Source: an uncultured Oscillospiraceae bacterium
Lineage (GTDB): Bacteria > Bacillota > Clostridia > Oscillospirales > Oscillospiraceae
Assembly: GCA_934593275.1 (NCBI GenBank)
Contig: CAKTQE010000015.1
Span: forward strand, 1-37,878
Length of the DNA stretch: 37,878 nucleotides
Direction: 5' to 3'
The notes under the pieces are model-generated. The model worked only from the letters and a program-made list of their open reading frames with translations. It had not been told where the DNA came from and searched no databases. Shown piece after piece: positions 18,350-25,918 of this stretch; the first letter of the stretch is position 1, and each line of letters opens with the position of its first letter. Position numbers and translations under genes: made by a program.

Positions 18350-18945
18350 CCTTTTTTCTTTGTTATCTTTTTTCCCGGCCAGCTTTTCCAACGGTCAAAG
18401 GTTGCCAAAATCTGCCCCACCAGAAATACAATTTCCGTGCAGGAGTTCAAGGCAACGGTTTTTCCGATGGCCTTTCCGCCGACGGTAAGCCCGGCAACCA
18501 GGGCAGACATCCCCAGGCTCACCAGTTGGGGCCAGGAAAAATCCAGATACATAATGGCTCTGGCCGCAATGGTTGCCGAGGCCGCGCCGGAAACAACGCC
18601 GCAGATGTCGCCCACCACATCGTTGCAGATGGAGCTGACCTTCTCGGCATTGCGCAAAAGTCGAATGGCTTCCCTGGCTCCGGAAACACGCCGGGAGGCC
18701 ATGGAATGAAAGGGTTTTTCATCGGCGGAGGTCACCGCCACACCTATAATATCAAATACAATACCCACAGCTACAATGAACAGCAGAATCAAAAAAGCCA
18801 CTGCCATAGAACTGCGGTCCATTACTTCACCGGACACAAAGCTGATGGTAGCGGAGACGCCAATGGTCACCAAGAAAATTGTAAGTGCCCATCGAAGTGC
18901 TTGTTTTTGCTGCCGTTTGCTACTGTCCCCATCGGTTTTTGACAC
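18346..18945 (-). CDS. oapA: OLE-associated membrane protein (OapA-like, DUF21/CorB-related)
   Basis: A 199-residue membrane protein with hydrophobic segments at about 19-38, 48-71, 108-129 and 138-155. The stretch after the second segment (VTSADEKPFH) and the following helix resemble half of a DUF21 (CNNM/CorB) domain. It has the motif D109-VVG-D113; a DxxxD motif at nearly the same place is functionally important in Bacillus halodurans OapA, from memory of the literature. OapA binds OLE RNA and brings it to the membrane. The start is GTG 18945, with GGGGAG seven bases upstream. The identification rests on topology, the DxxxD motif, the adjacent RNA and the downstream dxs-tlyA-nadK-argR-recN order. 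Confidence 0.87.
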   Translation of the reverse strand: MSKTDGDSSKRQQKQALRWALTIFLVTIGVSATISFVSGEVMDRSSMAVAFLILLFIVAVGIVFDIIGVAVTSADEKPFHSMASRRVSGAREAIRLLRNAEKVSSICNDVVGDICGVVSGAASATIAARAIMYLDFSWPQLVSLGMSALVAGLTVGGKAIGKTVALNSCTEIVFLVGQILATFDRWKSWPGKKITKKKG

Positions 18946-18978
18946 AGGAATTCTCCCCTATTATGTTTAGAAATAAAT

Positions 18979-19591
18979 TGACGGCAGCAGGCAGGATAAA
19001 TCTTACGGCTTAGGTCGGGTTTGTTTTCCCCAATGGAAACCTGCCGTTGCCGCGCAGGCCGTTTCCGTTTCATTCCATCGCGTCCGTGTCGCCAGCGGAC
19101 GTACCCGATTGCCACTTAGTCCGTACCGCAATCTCCTGTCTGCCCAGTTACGACAGCCTAGGTGTTTTCCACGGCAGAGAAAACCGAGGTCTTAGCCTCT
19201 TTTGCAAATATGGTTTCCAGAAGCGATATCGGCTGTTGCCATGGCCACGGCAACCGGCCGCCTGATCTTCTTTCCCCACATATTCACTCAAGGCAGGCTA
19301 CGCTGCACGCAGCAACACGATTCTGTGCACTGCCTTGCAGGTTCTATTCCTGGCTCGTACGCGAGCGGGCCTCGCTAGAGGAACTGTCCGTCGTCGCACA
19401 ATACCAGGTCTCCACGGAAAACGGGTCGTATGCCCCATGCCATTGGAGCGCGCCCGGAATCCTTAACCCCCAGCATCCACCCTAAACTGGGCGTAAAAAG
19501 CAGACACCAGGGACTTCACCGATGTGCCCTTCAAAGGATTTTTAGGCCCTTCCTGGAAAACGGTCACTCTGACTAGGATACTGCGCCGTCA
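18979..19591 (-). ncRNA. ole: OLE RNA (ornate large extremophilic RNA), about 613 nt
   Basis: A 750-base gap without a plausible reading frame lies directly upstream of oapA and dxs, the diagnostic position of OLE RNA. The predicted 5' end (19591) and 3' end (18979) pair: TGACGGC-GCAG (19591-19581) with CTGC-T-GCCGTCA (18990-18979), an 11-bp closing stem with one bulge. This gives about 613 nt, the usual OLE length (~610 nt). A promoter ends seven bases before 19591. Internal hairpins include GGAAAC.../...GTTTCC near the 3' end. No terminator separates it from oapA, so it may be cut from the operon transcript. OLE forms a membrane ribonucleoprotein linked to growth under cold, alcohol and metal stress. 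RNase P RNA and tmRNA were considered and do not fit. Assignment is by synteny and structure, not by a covariance search. Confidence 0.85.
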
Positions 19592-19597
19592 GGGTAC

Positions 19598-19626
19598 ATT
19601 CTATCACAAATGAATAGAATATACAA
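19598..19626 (-). promoter_or_regulatory. Promoter of OLE RNA and the oapA-dxs-recN operon
   Basis: Minus strand TTGTAT (19621-19626), 17 bases, TAGAAT (19598-19603) in an AT-rich stretch. The predicted start at about 19591 coincides with the first base of the RNA's closing stem. Confidence 0.78.
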
Positions 19627-19695
19627 GTATAATTTGTATTTCTGTATATTATTAACAGATTATTCGTGTAAAAACAGGGTTGGTGCCTGATTTTT

Positions 19696-20175
19696 TCAGT
19701 CAAAATTCTCTCTCGTCAGGAACCAATCCTCAATAATATCCCGATGCGTCACCGCAAGAGGCAGCTCCCTTACCTCCTCCCGGGTAAAAAAGCGCAGTTC
19801 CCGTGACTCCTTGCTTTTATGTAACACCGGCTCCTGGGCAAATTCATAGCCGTAGAGAACGATGACCATCCGCCACACGCTGCCATCCTGATAGGCGGCA
19901 ATGCGGCCCGGGTCGCCATAAACCTGGAGCTTCCGAAAGGCTTGGGGTGGGAGCCGCAGCCCCAGTTCCTCATAAACCTCCCGGACAATGGCCTGACGCC
20001 CGGTTTCCTGTTTTTTGGCCCCGCCGCCAATCAGGCCCCAGACAGGCGCGTCCACCCGGCGTTCCAACAACAGCTTGTCCTGCCAAAGTAAAATCGCGTT
20101 GGCCCCCAAATGCGCCCCCTGGGTGGTTTTGGGGGCGTTTTTCGGGTCCCCGCAGTAAAACGTTACGATTGCCAT
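19696..20175 (-). CDS. Nudix hydrolase
   Basis: A 159-residue Nudix-fold pyrophosphatase. The full Nudix box (GX5EX7REUXEEXGU) is visible as GGAKKQETGRQAIVREVYEELGL near residues 52-74. Substrate cannot be told: the family includes ADP-ribose, NADH and oxidised-nucleotide hydrolases. AILLWQDKLLLERRV and a well-conserved C-terminal strand suggest a complete protein. It sits upstream of the OLE promoter on the same strand, in the place where many OLE operons carry xseB-ispA. No terminator was seen after it. Confidence 0.9.
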   Translation of the reverse strand: MAIVTFYCGDPKNAPKTTQGAHLGANAILLWQDKLLLERRVDAPVWGLIGGGAKKQETGRQAIVREVYEELGLRLPPQAFRKLQVYGDPGRIAAYQDGSVWRMVIVLYGYEFAQEPVLHKSKESRELRFFTREEVRELPLAVTHRDIIEDWFLTRENFD

Positions 20176-20277
20176 ATATCCGTCTCTCCCCTTTTTGCTT
20201 TTATTCTACCACATTCAAACGCAAAAAGAAATATGCAGAAAGCCTCTACTTTGGATTATGGACTACTTCTTTGCGCA

Positions 20278-20305
20278 AATATCCCCCGCCGAAGCGGGGG
20301 ATATT
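20278..20305 (-). terminator. Hairpin after the M20 peptidase gene
   Basis: A perfect 12-bp stem (AATATCCCCCGC / GCGGGGGATATT) with a four-base loop lies just past the stop codon. Its minus-strand tail has only a short T run, so it is a fair rather than ideal terminator. Confidence 0.65.
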
Positions 20306-20311
20306 GATGTT

Positions 20312-21640
20312 TTAACGGAAATTCCGAAGCAGCGACTTATAGAAGTCCACCGCCAGATGGAGTTTTTCAACGCTGATATTCTCATTTTCTCCATGAACAG
20401 AGGCGTACTGCTGCTTGTCAATATCAATGGGCGCAAAGCGGATCACCGCATCGGAAAGGCCGGTAAACCGTCTTGCATCCGTTCCCGCCGGGAGAATAAA
20501 GGGAACCGCTGCCGCATAGGGGAATGCCTGCTCCACGGTCTTTTTGATATACCGATAACCGGCACTGTCCAAAGAGGTGGGCTTATAATACTCATTGTCC
20601 TCATCCCGCAGAAAGATCTCCACATCCTGCTTGGCCGCCAAATGCCGCAATGTATCCAGGTCCTTAGCGAAGTCTTCATCATTGATACACCGCAGAAAAG
20701 CTTCTGCCCGGCAGGTGCCGTCCTCGTCCGTAGAGATTTTCCGGAACGTACAGCCGGTTCCCAGCATTTCCCCCGCGGCGGCGTTGAGCTTGGGGATGAT
20801 TCTGATCAATAGACCGGAGAACAGCCCCAGGTGGGAGAACACAAATCCCATGGGGAAGGACATATGGGGTGCCATGGCTTCAAACATGCCCCGAACCTCC
20901 GGGTGCAGTTTTCGGATAAAAGGCTTCTGTTCGTCCACCTCGGCCATAAAGGAGACCATGCGCATCACCGGGGTTTTGTGTCCCCCCTCCAGTCCGGCAT
21001 GACCTTGCTGCTTCCCGGCAACCAGCTGGGCCGTGCATCTTCCCTTTTCATGGACCGCCATCATGGCGCATTTTCTGTCGATACCCGCCATAGGCGGGTC
21101 GATGACGGCACCGCCCTCGTCTATGATCCAGTCAAAGCGCAGGTTGTTCTCCTGGAAGTAGCGCAGGGCCAGCAACGCCCCGTCTCCCCCTGTTTCCTCG
21201 TTGTGAGAGGAAAAGAGATAGACGTTCACCGGAAACCGAAAGCCTTCTTCCAGCAGTTCTTCCAGGGCTGTAAACTCCGCAAACAGCGGGGTCTTGGTGT
21301 CCACCGTTCCCCGGCCCCAGAGTTTGCCGTCCTTGATCACGCCCCCAAAAGGCTCCTCCTGCCAATCTCCTGTGGCCTCCACCACATCATGGTGGGACAT
21401 GACCATCACATTCCGGCTCTCATCCAGGCCTTTGAGCTTGTACAAATAGGCATCATCCCCGAAAATGGTCAACTCCGCCTGTGCCGTTACCAGGGGAAAG
21501 AGGGTTTCAATGACCTTTCGGAGCTTTAAAAACTCCTCCGGTTCAAATCCGTCTTTTTTAGATACCGTTCTGCACCGGATCATTTCTGCCAGACGGGAAC
21601 CGTAGCGAAGGTCCCGTTCTTCCAAAGAAAGATCTTCCAT
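20312..21640 (-). CDS. M20-family metallopeptidase (ArgE/DapE/carboxypeptidase-S type)
   Basis: A 442-residue di-zinc hydrolase. Metal ligands and catalytic residues are visible: SHHD (H84 with D85 nearby), GRGTVDTK (D114), HNEETGG (catalytic Glu 148 and ligand 149), DEGG (Asp ligand) and a late conserved His in the C-terminal half. The region after about 200 (HEKGR...) is the dimerisation lid. The overall shape is closest to the carboxypeptidase-S/PM20D1 branch that cleaves or forms N-acyl amino acids or dipeptides. Its ATG overlaps the symporter stop (TAATG). It is last in the operon with the GPH symporter and the ATC-hydrolase-like gene, so the substrate is probably a small amide or carbamoyl-amino acid taken up by the symporter; this is inference. 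Confidence 0.88.
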   Translation of the reverse strand: MEDLSLEERDLRYGSRLAEMIRCRTVSKKDGFEPEEFLKLRKVIETLFPLVTAQAELTIFGDDAYLYKLKGLDESRNVMVMSHHDVVEATGDWQEEPFGGVIKDGKLWGRGTVDTKTPLFAEFTALEELLEEGFRFPVNVYLFSSHNEETGGDGALLALRYFQENNLRFDWIIDEGGAVIDPPMAGIDRKCAMMAVHEKGRCTAQLVAGKQQGHAGLEGGHKTPVMRMVSFMAEVDEQKPFIRKLHPEVRGMFEAMAPHMSFPMGFVFSHLGLFSGLLIRIIPKLNAAAGEMLGTGCTFRKISTDEDGTCRAEAFLRCINDEDFAKDLDTLRHLAAKQDVEIFLRDEDNEYYKPTSLDSAGYRYIKKTVEQAFPYAAAVPFILPAGTDARRFTGLSDAVIRFAPIDIDKQQYASVHGENENISVEKLHLAVDFYKSLLRNFR

Positions 21641-23022
21641 TACTGCGTGCCTCCCTTTTTTTCGCTTTCCGTGATCACATTCAGAACCTCCTGTTCTTTG
21701 TAGCGCAGGAGTACAAAAATTGCAAGGAGACTAAAAATGCTTCCCGCCACAGCCGTCAGTTTCAGGCCCAGAACACCCACATTCTCTCCGGCAGCTGCCC
21801 CGGTGACGACCAGGGAGGGGACGATCATAATGGCAAGGGAGTTGCCCATTTTTACAATAAAGCTTCTGGCCGCCCCGAAAATACCCTCCTGGTTAATACC
21901 GGTGGTCACCGTATCGTACTGGATGATGTCTGCCATCATGGCCCCCGGCAGCACATTGAGTACCGCAAAGGGGAAAGACACAAACAGAGCAAAGACGCAG
22001 GCCAGAACCAGCCGGTTCCCTGGCAGCATATCGCTGAAGCAAATCACGATCTCGGCAGCGGAAAATACAACGCACCCCAGAATAATGGGCAGCTTCTTGC
22101 CCTTTTTCTTGGCGAACCGGTTTACAAGGGGATACATCATCAGAGACCCCGCAATAGAAATGGCCAGAATCAGCACGGAATAGGTCTCCGCAAGGCCCAT
22201 AAGAGAGGTCACATAGTACATGATACAGGCTTGGAAAAATGCCATCCCGGTGCCTTCCAGCAGCTGGCCCAGGGTCACGACCCGGAAATACTTATTGGAA
22301 AAGGCGTGTTTCAGAGATTCTCCCAGGGTCACATTGGGGATGGTGGAACAAACATAGTCCTTTTCCCGAATGGTAAAGGCCGGGATCAGCAGCAGAATGA
22401 TGCCGATGACCGTATAAATACCGAAGGTCGTCCGCCAGGCGGAAAGTGTCGCCATGCCCGCACCCTTAAATCCGCTGACGATCAAGGGCGTCACATAGCC
22501 CAAAGCACTGCCAGTCACAAAGAAAAAGGAGCTGACGGTATAAGCATTCACCCGCACCGGTCCATCCTGAATGATTTCAGGGATCAGGGCGTTGTGGGGA
22601 ATCATATAAAGGGTGAAGAAGAAGTAGTAGCCCCACATAAAGGCGGCGATCCAGGCGGCATTCCAGCCGCTGACATAATTCAGCGGCACCACGAAAATCA
22701 GCAGCGCACACAGACCAAAGGGAATCGCCGCTTTTTTCATCATGGGGATCCGCCGTCCCTCCGGGTGCTTGCTTTTGTCCGAACTGGCTGCAATCAGCGG
22801 ATCGGTAACTGCATCAATGATATGACCAATGGCCTTGATGGTGCCGATGATAGTGAGGAAACCCAGCACGATTCGCCCCTGGGGAATCAGATTGTGAATC
22901 CCCGAGCCTAGGGAGGGCTGGTAAAAATAAATCAGGTAGTTATTCAGCATGGTCGTAAACAGGCCCACCGCAAATTGCGGCAGGCACAGTCTTACGATCA
23001 GGGAAGTATCCGCTTTTTTCAT
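21640..23022 (-). CDS. GPH-type MFS symporter
   Basis: A 460-residue membrane transporter with about 12 hydrophobic helices, of the MFS_2 glycoside-pentoside-hexuronide:cation family. Signs are the N-terminal DAVTDPLIAASSDKSKHPEGRR loop (helix 2-3) with the conserved Asp residues and cytoplasmic Arg/Lys loop. The operon has no sugar enzyme; the neighbours are a thiazoline-carboxylate hydrolase relative and an M20 peptidase, so the cargo may be an amino-acid derivative rather than a sugar. The start overlaps the upstream gene's stop (ATGA). Confidence 0.88.
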   Translation of the reverse strand: MKKADTSLIVRLCLPQFAVGLFTTMLNNYLIYFYQPSLGSGIHNLIPQGRIVLGFLTIIGTIKAIGHIIDAVTDPLIAASSDKSKHPEGRRIPMMKKAAIPFGLCALLIFVVPLNYVSGWNAAWIAAFMWGYYFFFTLYMIPHNALIPEIIQDGPVRVNAYTVSSFFFVTGSALGYVTPLIVSGFKGAGMATLSAWRTTFGIYTVIGIILLLIPAFTIREKDYVCSTIPNVTLGESLKHAFSNKYFRVVTLGQLLEGTGMAFFQACIMYYVTSLMGLAETYSVLILAISIAGSLMMYPLVNRFAKKKGKKLPIILGCVVFSAAEIVICFSDMLPGNRLVLACVFALFVSFPFAVLNVLPGAMMADIIQYDTVTTGINQEGIFGAARSFIVKMGNSLAIMIVPSLVVTGAAAGENVGVLGLKLTAVAGSIFSLLAIFVLLRYKEQEVLNVITESEKKGGTQ

Positions 23023-23534
23023 TTCTCCACCTGCTGAGAGCCTGACTTGATGTAGCGCAGGGCGCAGATATCGTCACCCTTGGCAATGGCCTTGGGCAGC
23101 TCCAGCCGGGCATCAAAGCACTTGCCGATGCCGTGGTCGCCGCACATGGCAATATCGCAAAGTCTGGCGATCTCCTCGTCGGTGCAGCCGGCTTTCTGCC
23201 AGGCCTTGACCAGAGGGCAGTAGTGGAAATCCAGGTAGAGGGTGTCATCGGTGCTTTCCACCACATCCATTTCAAAGACCCACCGGGCCGCCTTGGTAAA
23301 GAGGGTCTTTTTAAGGCCCTTCAGGCTTTTGGTGCCGCCCTTTTTCACCAGGTCGTTGCCCTGAGAGATGCCGCACCGGCTAATGGCAGCAGAGGCAAAG
23401 TCCGTGGGGTCCAGGCCTCTCTTTTCGGCCTCATCCACCAGAAGATACAGCCAGAAAGCACGATGCTCCAGAAGCTCCCTGATTTTGGCGATGAATGGAT
23501 TCTTGATTTTTGCCTCGTTGACGATTTTAGACAT
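23019..23534 (-). CDS. L-2-amino-thiazoline-4-carboxylic acid hydrolase family protein
   Basis: A 171-residue protein resembling the ATC_hyd family, whose founding member opens L-2-amino-thiazoline-4-carboxylate toward S- or N-carbamoyl-cysteine. Family-like stretches are AFWLYLLVDEAEKRG, the HYCPLVKAWQKAG block with Cys, EEIARLCDIAMCGDHGIG and the C-terminal LPKAIAKGDDICALR. Activity in this clade is not proven. ATG 23534 is chosen because GAGGAG lies nine bases upstream; ATG 23540 is too close to it. It is first in an operon with coupled downstream genes. Weak tandem TATAAT boxes lie at 23619-23631 on this strand. Confidence 0.75.
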   Translation of the reverse strand: MSKIVNEAKIKNPFIAKIRELLEHRAFWLYLLVDEAEKRGLDPTDFASAAISRCGISQGNDLVKKGGTKSLKGLKKTLFTKAARWVFEMDVVESTDDTLYLDFHYCPLVKAWQKAGCTDEEIARLCDIAMCGDHGIGKCFDARLELPKAIAKGDDICALRYIKSGSQQVEK

Positions 23535-23618
23535 GATCATTTTCTCCTCTTTGTTATTCTGCTTTTCCATAAGCGACAAACGCCCGCCCTGTGGCAACAC
23601 CTTGCCGCTTTTGTGCAT

Positions 23619-23631
23619 ATTATAGATTATA
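23619..23631 (-). promoter_or_regulatory. Tandem -10 boxes upstream of the ATC-hydrolase operon
   Basis: Two TATAAT hexamers lie on the minus strand at 23619-23624 and 23626-23631. No good -35 is seen 17 bases before either, so an activator or extended -10 use is possible. Confidence 0.4.
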
Positions 23632-23669
23632 GCATACTTTTGCCCATTTGTGTTTACTTATTTTACCTA

Positions 23670-23830
23670 GGGCCTATCTGAAAACCGGAAATATGACCAA
23701 CAGCGAGGGATTTTTCGCCTGATGAAGCCATTTTTTCGCAGGAATACTTTGTGTATTGCAAGGAAAAATGGCGCACAGCAGGCGGAAAAGATCCGCTGTT
23801 TGGGCGTGTTGACGGTTTTCAGATAGGCCC
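23670..23830. mobile_element. MITE-like palindromic element
   Basis: A 161-bp element with perfect 18-bp terminal inverted repeats: GGGCCTATCTGAAAACCG (23670-23687) and its complement (23813-23830), flanked on both sides by TA. The interior is itself an imperfect palindrome with matching CAACAGCG / CGCTGTTTG and GCCATTTTT / AAAAATGGC blocks. It has no gene. The end sequence shares 15 of 16 bases with the left end of the decayed IS5-like element at 25907, which suggests that this transposase family moves it. Confidence 0.75.
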
Positions 23831-23925
23831 TATTTTTTGCAAAAACAGTTTGGCGGTACGGGCATTCAAAAATGACCATACCGCCACGGAATATAGAATC
23901 GCCGCGCCTTTGCTTTTGCCACCGA

Positions 23926-24441
23926 CTATGGTCGGCGGAAACAGCTCACATCTGCCTGTTCCAATTCCAGAAGCTTCTGTTTTCGCTCCATACCACCTGC
24001 GTATCCGGTCAGGCTGCCATCAGCCCCCACCACCCGATGACAGGGGATCAATAGAGAAATCGGGTTGTGTCCCACCGCCCCGCCAACGGCCTGGGGGGAC
24101 ATGTTGTTTGCCCCCAGCTTCTGGCAAAGCTTTTGTGCAACCGAGCCATAGGTCCCGGTCTGCCCATAAGGAATTTCCAGAAGAAGCTCCCAGACGTTTT
24201 TCCGGAACGCGGACCCTTTCAGATGCAGCGGCGGCAGAAAACCGGGGTCTTTCCCGGTAAAGTAAATATCCAGCCATTCCTTTGTTTCCCGAAGAACAGG
24301 GGACTCCCGCTCCGTGTGTTCAGCCGGAAGATTTGCGGCGTAATACTTCGCCCCCTCAAACCACACCCCGGTGAGACCTAATTCATCTGCCGACAAAAGC
24401 ATAATGCCCAGAGGGGACGTATAATGCTGTGTAAATGTCAT
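23926..24441 (-). CDS. ogt: Methylated-DNA-[protein]-cysteine S-methyltransferase
   Basis: A 171-residue suicide repair protein that takes methyl groups from O6-methylguanine. The active site is IPCHRV with acceptor C134, preceded by the helix-turn-helix region QTGTYGSVAQKL and the Asn hinge GHNPISLLIPC. YAGG and the C-terminal KQKLLELE complete the domain. An in-frame GTG three codons earlier overlaps the ribosome site (GAGGTG), so I prefer ATG 24441 with GAGG eight bases upstream. It is a single gene. Confidence 0.95.
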   Translation of the reverse strand: MTFTQHYTSPLGIMLLSADELGLTGVWFEGAKYYAANLPAEHTERESPVLRETKEWLDIYFTGKDPGFLPPLHLKGSAFRKNVWELLLEIPYGQTGTYGSVAQKLCQKLGANNMSPQAVGGAVGHNPISLLIPCHRVVGADGSLTGYAGGMERKQKLLELEQADVSCFRRP

Positions 24442-24539
24442 TGTATGCACCTCACAAACATTGATTGGTCACAATAAATTCTTTTGTCAGACAATAAATA
24501 GAAATTGCTTTCCCTGGAAGCTTGTTCTCTACAATCGAC

Positions 24540-24568
24540 TTGACAAAAAACTTTGAAACTGCTAGACT
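24540..24568 (+). promoter_or_regulatory. Promoter of the DUF4160 gene pair
   Basis: TTGACA (24540-24545), 17 bases, TAGACT (24563-24568). The ribosome site AGGAGG follows at 24595-24600, so the leader is very short. Confidence 0.75.
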
Positions 24569-24607
24569 ACAAATACAGTTTTGACCCTGTATTTAGGAGG
24601 TATCGTT

Positions 24608-24880
24608 ATGATGTACCCATTTTTGACCTTGGATGACTCTGCGGAAATCGTTCACTCTGAGATGCGGTCTGACGGCACCGTAAAAGTCTATGTAGAAAAA
24701 CCGGATGCCAAAGACGGATTCCATAGTGCCGTCTGCATTTTGCCAGGGTATCATTGGCAGGATATATCCGGTTTCAGCCAAAAAGAAATGGAGCGATACG
24801 ATGAAGTCATTCATTCCACCGCACATTTGATTCTTCAGTTTTCCAAAGAAGGAGGCTTCGACAGTGCCGCAGGTTTTTAA
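24608..24880 (+). CDS. Small conserved protein paired with DUF4160
   Basis: About 90 residues. It begins MMYPFLTLDDSAEIVHSE and ends in KEGGFDSAAGF, with an acidic helix before the end (EMERYDEVIHSTAHLI). I know no named domain, but similar proteins often sit directly before DUF4160 genes in gut Firmicutes (from memory). ATG 24608 has AGGAGGT at the right distance. Its end overlaps the next gene by 17 bases in another frame, so the two are tightly coupled, as in toxin-antitoxin-like modules. Function is unknown. Confidence 0.7.
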   Translation: MMYPFLTLDDSAEIVHSEMRSDGTVKVYVEKPDAKDGFHSAVCILPGYHWQDISGFSQKEMERYDEVIHSTAHLILQFSKEGGFDSAAGF

Positions 24881-25142
24881 AATCGGCTCTTATTGGGTCT
24901 ACTTCTGGTCAAATGAAAACGACCCTTTAGAACCAGTCCATGTCCATGTTGCCGAGGGTGCACCATCTGCCAATGCCACCAAAATTTGGATCACAGCTGC
25001 CGGGCGCAGCTACCTCTGCAATAACAATTCCCGTATTCCTCCAAAAACCCTGCGGAATATTATGATGATCATAGAAGCTCGAAGCCATGAAATTATTTCC
25101 AAATGGACCTCTTATTTTGGCTCTGCCACCTTTTTCTGCTGA
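24864..25142 (+). CDS. DUF4160 domain protein
   Basis: A 92-residue protein with the DUF4160 pattern MPQVFKIGSYWVYFWSNEN and PVHVHVAEG, including the conserved HVHV histidines. The last 20 residues differ from the short canonical form and may reflect a late frameshift or a clade-specific tail. Function is unknown. DUF4160 is often coupled to a second small gene, as here, and is suspected to be part of a toxin-antitoxin-like pair. Confidence 0.75.
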   Translation: MPQVFKIGSYWVYFWSNENDPLEPVHVHVAEGAPSANATKIWITAAGRSYLCNNNSRIPPKTLRNIMMIIEARSHEIISKWTSYFGSATFFC

Positions 25143-25246
25143 CCTGTATTCCAGCTTATCAATACGTTCTGTTTTTATTATTCCCTATCCCAGTCAATAT
25201 TCATCTTCTTTCTCCCCAGTTTCGGATTGGAAATCCGATGTGATTT

Positions 25247-25284
25247 AGAGCGAACTGTCTGTGTTTTGGCAGTTCGCTCTTTTT
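25247..25284 (+). terminator. Terminator of the DUF4160 pair
   Basis: AGAGCGAACTG (25247-25257) pairs with CAGTTCGCTCT (25270-25280), followed by TTTT. It lies about 105 bases past the stop codon. Confidence 0.8.
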
Positions 25285-25290
25285 GATGGC

Positions 25291-25395
25291 CTATGAATAG
25301 GGAAAATGCTGGTGCAGGCGGTAAAGATAGGGAGCCTTTGCGGTATCAACGGTCAGATACCCTTTCTGAACCAGGCTGCTCAGGACCGTTCTTAA
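25291..25395 (-). pseudogene. Possible C-terminal fragment of a winged-helix protein
   Basis: On the minus strand a 34-codon open stretch after an in-frame TGA ends at TAG 25291. Its residues VLSSLVQKGYLTVDTAKAP look like the wing of a winged-helix regulator. No start codon or ribosome site is present. It may be the remnant of a lost gene or chance. The rest of 25400-25556 holds nothing I recognise. Confidence 0.25.
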
Positions 25396-25570
25396 TCAGA
25401 GCTTCTCTAGTTCGGTCGTTTGTATTCTACCATTCCAAAAGGACGATTGCAAGGCAAAATCGCCCTATTTGCCATTCGCTTGTTGCCAGGCTTCCGGTTC
25501 CATGATAAAATTTTGTCTCCCGTTTGCGACTGGATGGGTAGAGGGCCTCAAATTGTAAGGAGGGATTTAC

Positions 25571-25918
25571 TTGGAAGACGAAAAAATCATTGAGCTTCTG
25601 TGGCAGCGTTCTGAACGGGCAATTGAAAATATCGATCAAAAATATGGGAGGTTTTGCTTTTCTATTTCCCACCGTATTTTGAATAACATCCAGGATGCGG
25701 AGGAGTGCGTCAGCGATACTTATTTTGCTGCGTGGAATCAAATTCCACCCACAAGCCCCAAGAGCTTGTCTGCCTTTCTGGGCCGGATCACCCGCAATTT
25801 ATCCGTCAGCCGTTGGCGCAGCCTGTCCGCCCAAAGGCGGGGCGGCGGTGAAATCAAGGTGGCCTTAGACGAACTGGAAGAATGTATCGCCGGTCCCTTT
25901 GACTTAGAGCCTATCTGA
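25571..25918 (+). pseudogene. Sigma-70 family (ECF-like) factor truncated by an IS5-like element
   Basis: A TTG start with AAGGAGGG six bases upstream opens a frame that matches sigma region 2 (EDEKIIELLWQRSERAIENIDQ, then NNIQDAEECVSDTYFAAWN with the typical DAEECVSDTY core). The next part is a linker, and then the frame runs into the IS terminal repeat at 25907 and stops inside it at 25916-25918. Region 4 is missing and was not found on the far side of the IS. It is clearly related to the intact sigma factor at 35157. The partner membrane-protein gene that normally follows is also absent. Confidence 0.8.

Noticed and set aside
18350..18391. An upstream TTG start for dxs
   Set aside because: It lies inside oapA, has no ribosome site and adds residues absent from the family; the ATGA overlap start is better supported.
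18979..19591. RNase P RNA or tmRNA as the identity of the structured RNA
   Set aside because: Typical RNase P core segments and the tmRNA tag frame and tRNA-like end are not seen, and the length and neighbourhood fit OLE RNA better.
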